A stretch of 64,000 nt of DNA from Herbaspirillum sp. ST 5-3 (lineage in GTDB: Bacteria; Pseudomonadota; Gammaproteobacteria; Burkholderiales; Burkholderiaceae_D), in NCBI RefSeq assembly GCF_004804275.1, contig NZ_STGI01000001.1, forward strand, positions 124,001-188,000, given 5' to 3'. The notes under the pieces were generated by a model. It saw only the letters and a program-made list of their open reading frames with translations, did no database searches and was not told where the DNA came from. Shown piece after piece: positions 7,760 through 16,225 of this stretch (positions are counted from its first letter, which is position 1; each line of letters opens with the position of its first letter). The translations under genes were made by a program, and so were the position numbers.

Positions 7760-8674
7760 TCAGGCCTGCCGCAGCGCTTCCGCCACCTGCTCGCGCAACC
7801 AGCAATTGGCAGGGTCGTTTGTCGAGCTGTTATGCCAGTAGTAGTACGCTTCGATGTCCGGCATGCTGAACGGGAGCGCATAGATGCAGTTGTCGAATGG
7901 CCGATTGAAGGTTTCGGCGTGGCGCTCGGGCATGGTCAGCAGCAAGTCGGTTCTGCTCACCACGCTGCATGCGGTGAAGTAATCCTGACAGCGCAGGCGG
8001 ACACGGCGATGCAGGTCATGCCGTCCCAATTCCAGGTCCTGCAAGCCGGGACCGCGCCTGCGCGTGCTGACCAGGATGTGTCCCTGTCTCATGTAAGTTG
8101 CCAGCGTCAGTTCGCCCTGAATGTGAGGATGATCCTGCCGTGCGACCACCACCATTGCGCCCACCGGTATCGCGGTACGCCGCACATTCGGCGATACCGG
8201 CAGGGGCGCGTCGATCGCGGCGTCGATGGCTCCCGTTTCGAGCTCCTGTTCCAGGTCACGACGATTCACGCTCACCGCTGCGATGTCCACTCCCGGCGCC
8301 CTGCCGCTGATGTACTGCAAGAGCGGCGGCAACAACATCAACTCCAGCATCCCGCGCACCGCGATCGTGAAGCGCCGCCGCGTGCTGGACGGCTCGAAGC
8401 GCCCTGCCTCATTGAGCGTGATCTCGATACCGCGCAAGGAGCGCCGGATCGGTTCGGTCAGACTGCGTGCCAGCGGCGTGGGCACAATCGTGCGCCCCTC
8501 CCGGACGAACAGGGGATCGTCGAACAACATACGCAAGCGCGTCAGCGCATGACTGATCGCCGATTGCGTGAGATTCAGCTTTTCGCTCGCCCTGGTGATG
8601 CTGCCTTCGGCGCAAATCGCATCCAGCACCACCAGCAGGTTCAAATCGATACGGCTGATATGTCTGTTGTTCAT
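7760..8674 (-). CDS. LysR-family transcriptional regulator
   Basis: A 304-residue protein with an N-terminal winged HTH (DLNLLVVLDAICAEGSITRASEKLNLTQ segment, residues ~10-40) and a PBP2-type effector domain. The RIDLNLLVVLDAI start and the LFDDPLFVREG motif are typical of the NodD/SyrM-like LysR subgroup. It is convergent with the ThDP enzyme and transcribed away from the lipase operon across a 285-bp gap, so either the lipase operon or its own gene is a possible target. Effector unknown. Confidence 0.85.
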   Translation of the reverse strand: MNNRHISRIDLNLLVVLDAICAEGSITRASEKLNLTQSAISHALTRLRMLFDDPLFVREGRTIVPTPLARSLTEPIRRSLRGIEITLNEAGRFEPSSTRRRFTIAVRGMLELMLLPPLLQYISGRAPGVDIAAVSVNRRDLEQELETGAIDAAIDAPLPVSPNVRRTAIPVGAMVVVARQDHPHIQGELTLATYMRQGHILVSTRRRGPGLQDLELGRHDLHRRVRLRCQDYFTACSVVSRTDLLLTMPERHAETFNRPFDNCIYALPFSMPDIEAYYYWHNSSTNDPANCWLREQVAEALRQA

Positions 8675-8959
8675 GGATTGAAATGAAAACCTTTCAGTTG
8701 AATCTACTGCCGATTTCCCCTTAACCTGAATGCGATTCCTGCGCTACTGCTCGCGTCGCCGTGCTTGTTCGCACATCGAATTTATCAGAGCCGCGGCGTG
8801 ATTTTTAAGAGGCTTCACTCTACTTTTTTCCCGGCGGGAAGTGCGTTTCCGCGCGCCAATTTTTTATCGATACATCGAATGGAGGCAAACACATGAAGAG
8901 ATAAGCACCGTAGCGACGACTTTCCAGCAATACCAACAACAATCATGGAGACACACAAT

Positions 8960-9892
8960 ATGAAGAAGAAGCTGTGGTCGTGGCTGCTCGCAGCCGCGAT
9001 GGTTCTACCCATCCTTTCCACCCCGTCCTGGGCCGCCGGCTATACCCAAACCCGCTATCCGATCGTGCTGGTGCACGGCTTGCTCGGCTTCGACAACATC
9101 GGGCCGTTCGGCTATTGGTATGGCATTCCGTCCGCCCTGCGCGACGGCGGCGCCAAAGTCTATGTCGCGCAGGTATCGGCGACCAACAGCACCGAAGTGC
9201 GCGGTGAACAACTGCTCACCCAGGTACAGCAAATCCTTGCCATTACCGGCGCGTCCAAGGTCAACCTGATCGGGCACAGCCATGGCGGGCCGACGTCGCG
9301 CTATGTCGCCTCGGTGCGTCCGGATCTGATCGCTTCGGTGACAACGGTGGGCGGCGTCAACAAAGGTTCGAAGGTAGCGGATGTGATCACCGGCGCGCTG
9401 CCACCGGGAAGTTTCGGCGATACGGTCTTCAACTCCATCGTCGGTGCCATCGGTACGCTGATCGATTTCCTGTCGGGCGGGTCGGGCATGCCGCAGAACG
9501 GATCGGCCGCCATCAAGGCGCAGACGACTGCGACCATGGCAGCGTTCAATACAGCGCATCCAGAAGGCGTTCCTCCCACAGCCTGCGGCGAAGGCGCATA
9601 TCAGGCGCGCGGCGTTTCCTACTTCTCGTGGAGCGGGGCCAAGCCATACACCAACGTTCTCGATGTGATCGATCCGGCGCTCGCATTGACCTCGCTCGCG
9701 TTCAGCGGCGCAAAGAATGATGGCCTGGTCGCGAGCTGCTCCACGCACCTCGGCCGCGTGATCCGCGACGATTATGCGATGAATCACATGGACGAAGTGA
9801 ACCAGACCATCGGCCTGGTCAATATCTTCGAGACCAATCCGGTCACGCTGTTCCGCCAGCACGCCAACCGCCTGCAAGGAATGGGACTGTAA
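8960..9892 (+). CDS. Secreted triacylglycerol lipase, Burkholderia/Pseudomonas foldase-dependent type
   Basis: A 310-residue precursor with a signal peptide (MKKKLWSWLLAAAMVLP..., cleavage near residues 25-26). The mature part has the oxyanion motif PIVLVHGLLG, nucleophile elbow GHSHGG (Ser107), an Asp in KNDGLV and a His in AMNHMDEV. Two cysteines (in PTACGEG and VASCSTH) can form the disulfide known in the B. glumae enzyme. ATG 8960 is chosen over 8945: GGAG at 8947 fits the former. It hydrolyses long-chain triglycerides outside the cell after type II secretion. One base separates its stop from the foldase start, so the pair is coexpressed. Confidence 0.93.
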   Translation: MKKKLWSWLLAAAMVLPILSTPSWAAGYTQTRYPIVLVHGLLGFDNIGPFGYWYGIPSALRDGGAKVYVAQVSATNSTEVRGEQLLTQVQQILAITGASKVNLIGHSHGGPTSRYVASVRPDLIASVTTVGGVNKGSKVADVITGALPPGSFGDTVFNSIVGAIGTLIDFLSGGSGMPQNGSAAIKAQTTATMAAFNTAHPEGVPPTACGEGAYQARGVSYFSWSGAKPYTNVLDVIDPALALTSLAFSGAKNDGLVASCSTHLGRVIRDDYAMNHMDEVNQTIGLVNIFETNPVTLFRQHANRLQGMGL

Positions 9893-9893
9893 G

Positions 9894-10835
9894 ATGAAAG
9901 GAAACCGTATCCTCTGGCTGGGTGCGGTCGCGCTCGGCGTGGCACTTGTTTTGGGTGTCATGTCGATGCGCGAATCCCCTGCGCCCCACATTGCGCGCAA
10001 CGCCGAGCCGAATCTTTTTCCCTTTGTGCGCTCGTTCGAAGGAACCCGGCCCGATGGCGAGGTCAGGCCGGGCAAGGACAATACATTGACGGTCGACCGT
10101 GAGCTTCGGAACTTGTTCGAGTACTACCTTGCCGCTGTCGGCGAGCAGTCCCTGGATGCCATCCGCGCCGAAATCGAGCGCGAGCTCGATCGCCGGCTTT
10201 CACCATCGTTGGCAGTACAGGCGAAGGATTTGCTGTCGCGTTATCTGGATTACAAACGTGCTCTGGTCGAGGTGGAAAAAAATCCCTCGCTAGCCGGCAA
10301 TGCCATCGACGCGATACGCGCCCGTCTGTTGGCCTTGCAGCAGACCCGCACGCAATTTTTCAGCGACAAGGAAATCGAAGGTATGTTTGGGGCGGACGAC
10401 GCCTACGACAACGATGCGGTGGCGCGCCTGGAAATCTATCAGGACAAATCGCTAAGCGATGCGCAGAAGCGCGAAAAGCTGGCCGCGCTGGATGCCGCTC
10501 TGCCAAAGCCATTGCAGGAGATGCGCGACGCCACCTTATTGCCGGTGCAACTGGAACAGAAGGCTGCCGCAATGCGCCAGCAAGGCGCCAGCGACGACGA
10601 TGTCTATCGGATGCGTGCCGCCAGTGTGGGTCCTGAGGCGGCCAACCGCCTGGGTGATGTCGACCGCGAACAAGCGGAATGGAAAGCGCGCATCGACGCC
10701 TATCTGGTCGAACGCAAGCGGCTGCTCGCAAATTCAGGCAGCAGCGATCTGTCCGCTGCCCTGCAGCAACTGCGGGATGCGCGTTTCACTCCGGATGAGC
10801 AAAGACGTCTTGCCGCATATGAACAGAACTCCTGA
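9894..10835 (+). CDS. lifO: Lipase-specific foldase (lipase chaperone)
   Basis: A 313-residue inner-membrane-anchored periplasmic chaperone. One N-terminal membrane helix (residues ~6-24) is followed by a variable linker and an alpha-helical domain. RELRNLFEYYLAAVGE near residues 70-85 corresponds to the foldase signature RxxFDYxLSAxGE, with Glu in place of Asp. Such foldases wrap around and activate the cognate lipase before secretion, in line with its position directly after the lipase gene. The gene may use LifO, LipB or LimA naming. Confidence 0.92.
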   Translation: MKGNRILWLGAVALGVALVLGVMSMRESPAPHIARNAEPNLFPFVRSFEGTRPDGEVRPGKDNTLTVDRELRNLFEYYLAAVGEQSLDAIRAEIERELDRRLSPSLAVQAKDLLSRYLDYKRALVEVEKNPSLAGNAIDAIRARLLALQQTRTQFFSDKEIEGMFGADDAYDNDAVARLEIYQDKSLSDAQKREKLAALDAALPKPLQEMRDATLLPVQLEQKAAAMRQQGASDDDVYRMRAASVGPEAANRLGDVDREQAEWKARIDAYLVERKRLLANSGSSDLSAALQQLRDARFTPDEQRRLAAYEQNS

Positions 10836-11003
10836 CGGCAGCACACGTCCTTTGATGTGATCGCGCTTGCGCTTCGCGTTTATCTGAAGGTTTTGTACGG
10901 CAGCCATAGAATTTTTTCGCGCCGATAATGTCAAGTAGTACGCGGCCACTAATGTGGCGCTGAACAACAATCTTGAATTCCTGGCATCCGGATTTTTTGT
11001 CCT

Positions 11004-11522
11004 ATGGCACTTGTCTCCATTACCGAGGCGGCGAAACTGGTTCGCAAAAACCGGTCGACGATCTATCGCGACATTGAAAAGGGGCGTCTGAGCAAGACTG
11101 TTTCTCCCGAAGGCGAAACGCAGATCGAAACGTCCGAATTGCTGCGCACTTATGGCCGCTTGCATACGGGCGAAGATGATGACGGCGAAGTTTCCGCCAA
11201 GGACAAGGTCAAAATCGCGCTCCTGGAGGAACGAAACCGTTCGCTGGAACGGGCGCTGGCGCTTGAAGCGGAATTGCGCAAGGTGAAGGATCAGGTCACC
11301 AATGAATTGCGTGCGCGGCTTGCCGACAAGGAAAGCGTGATCAAGGTGCTGGAGAGCAAAGTGCTTTTCCTGGAGTACGACAAGCAGGTTGAATCGCTCT
11401 CGCCGCACCACGATGAGGACGACGACGACAAAAGGCCGAAAACGGATGAGGATGCGGAATCCCGGCAAGGATGGTGGTCGCGCTTGCTGCACAAGAAGCA
11501 CGGCCCCACGCTATCGAAATGA
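11004..11522 (+). CDS. HTH/coiled-coil DNA-binding protein of plasmid type
   Basis: A 172-residue protein in three parts: an N-terminal MerR/excisionase-like HTH (SITEAAKLVRKNRSTIYRDI, residues ~5-24, then a wing with ETQIETSELLR), a long charged coiled coil (~65-125), and an acidic tail (DEDDDDKRPKTDEDAE). The HTH block resembles those of small plasmid-borne entry-exclusion/replication-associated proteins; this is from memory of the family. No plasmid replication or mobility genes are nearby. It stands alone between the lipase pair and the beta-oxidation cluster, with a 168-bp gap upstream. Function not known. Confidence 0.6.
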   Translation: MALVSITEAAKLVRKNRSTIYRDIEKGRLSKTVSPEGETQIETSELLRTYGRLHTGEDDDGEVSAKDKVKIALLEERNRSLERALALEAELRKVKDQVTNELRARLADKESVIKVLESKVLFLEYDKQVESLSPHHDEDDDDKRPKTDEDAESRQGWWSRLLHKKHGPTLSK

Positions 11523-11593
11523 ACCCTGCCTCGTCGCTCCAGGCCGGGATCAATTCCGCCGGGTCTTGTCCGGCGGAATGATTGCCGCGGGTT

Positions 11594-12361
11594 TCACACA
11601 AACTTGGTGAAGTCCGGCCGTCTCTTCTCAAAGAATGCAGTAAACGCTTCCTTCGCTTCCTTCGACATCAGCATCTCGCCGAAATGCTTGTTCTCCTCCA
11701 TCATGCGCACATTGATGGCTTCCGCCTGCGCGCCCTTCATCAGGCGCTTGGTCGTGCGCAGGGATGATGCAGGCAAGGCTGCCAGCGTTGCGGCCTGGGC
11801 ATGCGCGAAGTCCGCCAGTTCCGCGACCGGCACAACGCGGCTGACCAAACCCATGTCATAGGCGTCCTGCGCGGAGAATGCTTCGCCGAGCAGAAGCTTC
11901 TCCGCAGCGCGGGGATAGCCGACCATCTGCGGGAACAGCATGCTGGACGCAAATTCCGGGCACAGGCCGAGCTGGGTGAACGGCATCGCGAACTTGGCGT
12001 TATCCGCCGCATAGACCAAGTCGCAATGCATCAGCAGCGTGGTGCCGATGCCGACGGCATTGCCGGCGACGGCAGCGACCACCGGCTTGCTTGCACCGCT
12101 CAAGGCACGCATGAACTGCGCAACAGGACGGTCGCCGATTTCGGCTGCGGTATTTTTCAAGAAATCTTCCAGGTCGTTGCCGGCGGTGAAAACCTCCGGT
12201 TTGCCTTGGATGACGATCGCGCGCACAGCCGTGTCGCTTTCCGCATCCTTGATGGCATCGGCCATCATCTGATACATCTGCGTGGTGATCGCGTTCTTCT
12301 TTTCGGGGCGGTTGAATTCGATGGTCAGAATTCCCTTGGCCTTGTTGGTCAGAATGTCCAT
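11594..12361 (-). CDS. Enoyl-CoA hydratase/isomerase
   Basis: A 255-residue single-domain crotonase-fold protein. It has the oxyanion-hole segment FTAGNDLEDF (~59-68) and GNAVGIGTTLLMHCDLVYA (~100-118). The canonical glutamate after GIG is replaced (TTLLMHCD), as in isomerase-like members, so hydration is not certain. The start is ATG 12361 with AGGAG just upstream. It is the last gene of the fatty-acid cluster but is separated from thiolase by a terminator, so it has its own promoter or is expressed by readthrough. Confidence 0.85.
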   Translation of the reverse strand: MDILTNKAKGILTIEFNRPEKKNAITTQMYQMMADAIKDAESDTAVRAIVIQGKPEVFTAGNDLEDFLKNTAAEIGDRPVAQFMRALSGASKPVVAAVAGNAVGIGTTLLMHCDLVYAADNAKFAMPFTQLGLCPEFASSMLFPQMVGYPRAAEKLLLGEAFSAQDAYDMGLVSRVVPVAELADFAHAQAATLAALPASSLRTTKRLMKGAQAEAINVRMMEENKHFGEMLMSKEAKEAFTAFFEKRRPDFTKFV

Positions 12362-12471
12362 AAGTCTCCTGTCAAGTCTTGGTATGACTGCGTTGATGCA
12401 ATAGCTCAGGCCATAGATTGTGCCCGATTATCCGGAAGCGCGCGCTTGCCGCATTCTCCAGCAAAAAATGA

Positions 12472-12504
12472 AAAAGCCGTACAGTGCCACACCGTACGGC
12501 TTTT
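12472..12504. terminator. Bidirectional intrinsic terminator downstream of thiolase
   Basis: AAAAGCCGTAC (12472-12482) and GTACGGCTTTT (12494-12504) form a perfect 11-bp inverted repeat with an 11-nt loop and T-runs on both strands. On the minus strand it lies about 20 nt after the thiolase stop. Confidence 0.85.
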
Positions 12505-12524
12505 CGTTACGATCCGAGACGGCC

Positions 12525-13721
12525 TTATACGCGCTCGAAGATGCCTGCGGCACCCATGCCCGTACCGACGCACATGGTGACCATGCCGTACTTCAGGTTC
12601 TTGCGACGCATTGCATGAATCACGGTCGCGGAACGGATTGCGCCGGTCGCGCCCAGCGGATGGCCGAGAGCGATTGCGCCGCCCATCGGGTTGACCTTGG
12701 AGGGGTCAAGACCGAGGTCCTGGATCACGGCCAGCGATTGTGCGGCAAAGGCTTCGTTCAGCTCGAACCAGTCGATCTGGTCTTGCGTGATGCCTGCGGC
12801 CTTGCAGGCAGCCGGAATAGCTTCCTTCGGACCGATGCCCATGATTTCCGGCGGAACGCCGCGCACCGCGAAGGACGAGAACTTGGCCAGCGGCGTCAGG
12901 TTGAACTGCTTCAGGATCCGTTCGCTGACCAGGATCAGCGCGCCTGCGCCGTCGGAGGTCTGCGAGCTGTTGCCCGCCGTGACCGAGCCCTTGGCAGCGA
13001 ACACCGGCTTCAGCCTTGCCAGGCCTTCCATGCTGGTATCCGGACGCGCGCCTTCGTCCCTGCTGACGGTGCGGGTCTTGATGTCGATCTGGCCGGTTGC
13101 CAGGTTCGGGAAACGTTCGATGATCTCGACCGAAGTCGTTTCATCGTCGAATTCGCCTGCCTGCTGTGCAGCCAGCGCCCTGCGATGGGATTCGACCGAG
13201 AACTGGTCCTGCGCTTCACGCGAGACTTTCCACTGCTGCGCGACCTTTTCAGCGGTCAGGCCCATGCCATAGGCCATGCCGATGTTTTCATCCTTGAACA
13301 CGTTCATGTTGATCGACGGATGGTGACCCATCATCGGCACCATCGACATCGACTCAGCACCGCCGGCGATCATCACGTCAGCCTGGCCGACCTTGATGCG
13401 GTCGGCGGCCATGGCGACGGCGGTAATGCCGGATGCGCAGTAGCGATTGATGGTCACGCCGCCGATGGTGTTCGGCAGACCGGCCAGCAGCACGGCATTG
13501 CGCGCCATGTTCAGACCCTGCTCGGCTTCCGGGAAGGAGCAACCGATGATGGCGTCTTCGATCAGTTTCGGATCGAGGTTCGGCACCTGGGACATGGCGG
13601 ACTGGATCACGCGCACCAGCAGGTCGTCCGGACGGACGTTCTTGAACATGCCGCGCGGCGCCTTGCCGATCGGCGTGCGGGTAGCGGCAACGATGTAGGC
13701 TTCTTGAAGTTGTTTAGTCAT
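12525..13721 (-). CDS. fadA: Acetyl-CoA C-acyltransferase (3-ketoacyl-CoA thiolase)
   Basis: A 398-residue thiolase with the acyl-accepting cysteine in NRYCASG (~residue 93), NEAFAAQ, the histidine in GHPLGATGA and the second cysteine in CVGTGMG near the C-terminus. It cleaves 3-ketoacyl-CoA to acetyl-CoA and a shortened acyl-CoA. The gene follows the bifunctional hydratase/dehydrogenase after 31 nt, consistent with one operon. The fadA symbol is by role; in Burkholderiales this paralogue is often annotated without a symbol. Confidence 0.9.
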   Translation of the reverse strand: MTKQLQEAYIVAATRTPIGKAPRGMFKNVRPDDLLVRVIQSAMSQVPNLDPKLIEDAIIGCSFPEAEQGLNMARNAVLLAGLPNTIGGVTINRYCASGITAVAMAADRIKVGQADVMIAGGAESMSMVPMMGHHPSINMNVFKDENIGMAYGMGLTAEKVAQQWKVSREAQDQFSVESHRRALAAQQAGEFDDETTSVEIIERFPNLATGQIDIKTRTVSRDEGARPDTSMEGLARLKPVFAAKGSVTAGNSSQTSDGAGALILVSERILKQFNLTPLAKFSSFAVRGVPPEIMGIGPKEAIPAACKAAGITQDQIDWFELNEAFAAQSLAVIQDLGLDPSKVNPMGGAIALGHPLGATGAIRSATVIHAMRRKNLKYGMVTMCVGTGMGAAGIFERV

Positions 13722-13752
13722 TTGTATGCTCCGTGTCCGTGTGGGTGGGCGA

Positions 13753-16140
13753 TCAGTTGCGGACGGGTTTGCCGGTCTGCATCATGCCCATGATGCGCTC
13801 TTGCGTTTTCGGGTGCATCAGCAGTTCCAGGAATGCCTTGCGCTCGAGGTCGAGCAGCCATTGCTCGCTGACCAGGCTGCCCTGGTCCACGTCGCCGCCG
13901 CACACGATTTCGGCGATCATCGCGCCGAGCTTGTAGTCGTGCGCGGAGATGAAGCCGCCGTCACGCATGTTGACGAGTTGCGCCATGATGGTGGCCATGC
14001 CGTAGCGGCCGGCAACCGGCACCAGTTTCTGCGCAGGGGCGCGGTAGCCGGCGTCGAACATGGCGCGGGCCTCGACCTTCGCCACATGCAGCAGTTCATG
14101 TGCGTTGAAGACAACGGTGTCGGTCGGCTTCAGGTAGCCCATTTGCTGCGCTTCGAGCGCGGACTTCGACACGTTGGCCGTCGCTGCATTCATGAAGTAG
14201 GTCTTCAGGAATTGCAGGATATCGTTGCCCTTCGCATCGTTGGCAGCACGCACTGCCGCTTCCTTCAAACCGCCGCCGGCAGGAACCAGGCCAACGCCCA
14301 CTTCCACCAGGCCGATGTAGGATTCGATCGATGCGACGCGCTTGGCAGCGTGCAGCATCAGTTCGCATCCGCCACCCAGCGCGAGGCCGGCCACGGCCGC
14401 GACGACCGGCACGTTGGCATACTTGAGTCGAAGAATGGCCTGCTGCCCTTTGGCGAATTCCGGCTCGATGGCTTTCACGCCACCCGACATGAACAGCGGC
14501 ATCACGGATTGCAGATCGAAGCCCGCGGAGAATGCACCGCCTTCGGCTGCGTCGGTGTTCCAGATGACCAGGCCCTTGTAGTTCTTTTCTGCTTCATCGA
14601 TCGCCTTGTTGATGCCGGCGACGACACCCAGGCTGATCGTATGCATCTTGGTCTTGAGCGACATGATCAGCACGTCGTCGTTCTGATGCCAGAGACGGAT
14701 GGCGTCGTCTTCGAATACCGTCGTGCCCGCAGTCTTGCCGTCGGCAGCGCCTTCACCGATCAGCGGCGCGCGGAATGCCTGGCGCTGATAGACCGGCAGA
14801 CTGGAACGCGGCACGTAAGCCTTCTTCTCCGGCGACCAGGAACCTTCCGGCGTATGCACGCCGGTGCGGCCGTCGAACACCCATTGCGGCAGCGGCGCAT
14901 TGCACAGTGCCTTGCCTGCGTCGATGTCTTCCTGCACCCAGGTCGCGATCTGCTGCCAGCCGGCGGCTTGCCAGTTCTCGAACGGGCCGGTGGCCCAGCC
15001 GAAGCCCCAGCGCAAGGCGAAGTCGACATCGCGCGCATTGTCGGCGATGGAGGCGAGATGAACAGCGATGTAGTGGAAGCCGTCGCGGAAGATGGACCAC
15101 AGGAATTGCGCCTGCGGGTTGGTCGATTCGCGCAATGCCTTGATCTTCTTGGCCGGATCCTTTTCCTTCAGGATGCGCGCCACGAATTCGTCGGCCTTAG
15201 CGCCGGACGGCACGTAATCGTTCTTGGCCGGATCGAAGCGCAGGATGTCCTTGCCCACCTTCTTGTAGAAACCGGCCTTGGCCTTCTGGCCGAGCGCGCC
15301 GGCGCCGATCAGGGTTTGGAGCACGGCGGGCGTCTTGTAGATCGGGAAGAACGGATCGTTCGGCAGATTGTCTTCCATGGTCTTGATCACATGACCCATG
15401 GTGTCGAGGCCGACCACATCAGCGGTGCGGAAGGTGCCTGACTTGGCGCGACCCAGCTTGGCCCCGGTCAGGTCGTCGACGACGTCGAAGGACAGGCCGA
15501 ATTTCTCTGCCTGGTAAATGGTGGACAACATGCCGAACACGCCGACGCGGTTGGCGATGAAGTTCGGCGTGTCGTTCGCACGCACCACGCCCTTGCCCAG
15601 GGTGGTGGTCAGGAAGCCTTCGAGCTGGTCGAGGATTTCCGGACGAGTAGCCACGGTCGGGATCAGTTCGACCAGGTGCATGTAGCGCGGCGGGTTGAAG
15701 AAGTGCACGCCGCAGAAGCGCGCCTTCAGTTCGACGTCAAAACCTTCCGACAGCGCCGTGATCGACAGGCCCGAGGTGTTGGAGGCGAAGATCGCATTCG
15801 GTGCAATGAACGGCGCGACCTTCTTGTACAGGTCGTGCTTCCAGTCCATGCGCTCGGCGATGGCTTCGATGATCAGGTCGCAACCCTTGAGGATGTCGAG
15901 GTTGTCTTCGTAATTCGCGACCTGGATCAGCGCAGCGTCATCCTTGTTGCCCAGCGGTGCCGGGCTGAGTTTCTTCAGGTTGTCGATAGCACGCAGCACG
16001 ATGCCGTTCTTCGGGCCTTCCTTGGCAGGCAGGTCGAACAGCACGACGGGGACTTTGGCATTCACGCAATGAGCGGCGATCTGCGCACCCATCACGCCTG
16101 CGCCGAGCACGGCGACTTTTTTGACGATGAAATTGGACAT
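13753..16140 (-). CDS. 3-hydroxyacyl-CoA dehydrogenase / enoyl-CoA hydratase
   Basis: A 795-residue two-function enzyme with the dehydrogenase first. It starts with a Rossmann motif GAGVMGAQIAAH (~13-24), then the HCDH NAD and C-terminal domains with HFFNPPRYMHLVE (~145) and NFIANRVGVF (~194). A crotonase-type domain occupies roughly 500-700 (NTDAAEGGAFSAGFDL; AVAGLALGGGCELMLHA). This domain order is that of FadN-type proteins, the reverse of E. coli FadB. It carries out the hydration and NAD-dependent oxidation steps of beta-oxidation. It lies between the acyl-CoA dehydrogenase and thiolase genes. Confidence 0.92.
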   Translation of the reverse strand: MSNFIVKKVAVLGAGVMGAQIAAHCVNAKVPVVLFDLPAKEGPKNGIVLRAIDNLKKLSPAPLGNKDDAALIQVANYEDNLDILKGCDLIIEAIAERMDWKHDLYKKVAPFIAPNAIFASNTSGLSITALSEGFDVELKARFCGVHFFNPPRYMHLVELIPTVATRPEILDQLEGFLTTTLGKGVVRANDTPNFIANRVGVFGMLSTIYQAEKFGLSFDVVDDLTGAKLGRAKSGTFRTADVVGLDTMGHVIKTMEDNLPNDPFFPIYKTPAVLQTLIGAGALGQKAKAGFYKKVGKDILRFDPAKNDYVPSGAKADEFVARILKEKDPAKKIKALRESTNPQAQFLWSIFRDGFHYIAVHLASIADNARDVDFALRWGFGWATGPFENWQAAGWQQIATWVQEDIDAGKALCNAPLPQWVFDGRTGVHTPEGSWSPEKKAYVPRSSLPVYQRQAFRAPLIGEGAADGKTAGTTVFEDDAIRLWHQNDDVLIMSLKTKMHTISLGVVAGINKAIDEAEKNYKGLVIWNTDAAEGGAFSAGFDLQSVMPLFMSGGVKAIEPEFAKGQQAILRLKYANVPVVAAVAGLALGGGCELMLHAAKRVASIESYIGLVEVGVGLVPAGGGLKEAAVRAANDAKGNDILQFLKTYFMNAATANVSKSALEAQQMGYLKPTDTVVFNAHELLHVAKVEARAMFDAGYRAPAQKLVPVAGRYGMATIMAQLVNMRDGGFISAHDYKLGAMIAEIVCGGDVDQGSLVSEQWLLDLERKAFLELLMHPKTQERIMGMMQTGKPVRN

Positions 16141-16169
16141 AATTTACCCTTTGCTAAGGTGATAGAGGA

Positions 16170-16201
16170 CCGGGGGATTCAGAGATTCTGATTCCCCCCG
16201 G
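16170..16201 (-). other. Intercistronic hairpin between acyl-CoA dehydrogenase and hydratase/dehydrogenase genes
   Basis: CCGGGGGATTCAG (16170-16182) and CTGATTCCCCCCGG (16188-16201) form a near-perfect stem of about 13 bp with a 5-nt loop. No T-run follows on the minus strand, so it is more likely an mRNA processing or stability element, or an attenuating hairpin, than a full terminator. Confidence 0.5.
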
Positions 16202-16225
16202 AGAGCTCCATGGCTGTTTTTTTTC

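Noticed and set aside
13726-15441. Long plus-strand open frame opposite the hydroxyacyl-CoA dehydrogenase gene
   Set aside because: Antisense shadow of a well-supported gene; low-complexity His/Asp/Val/Arg-rich translation.
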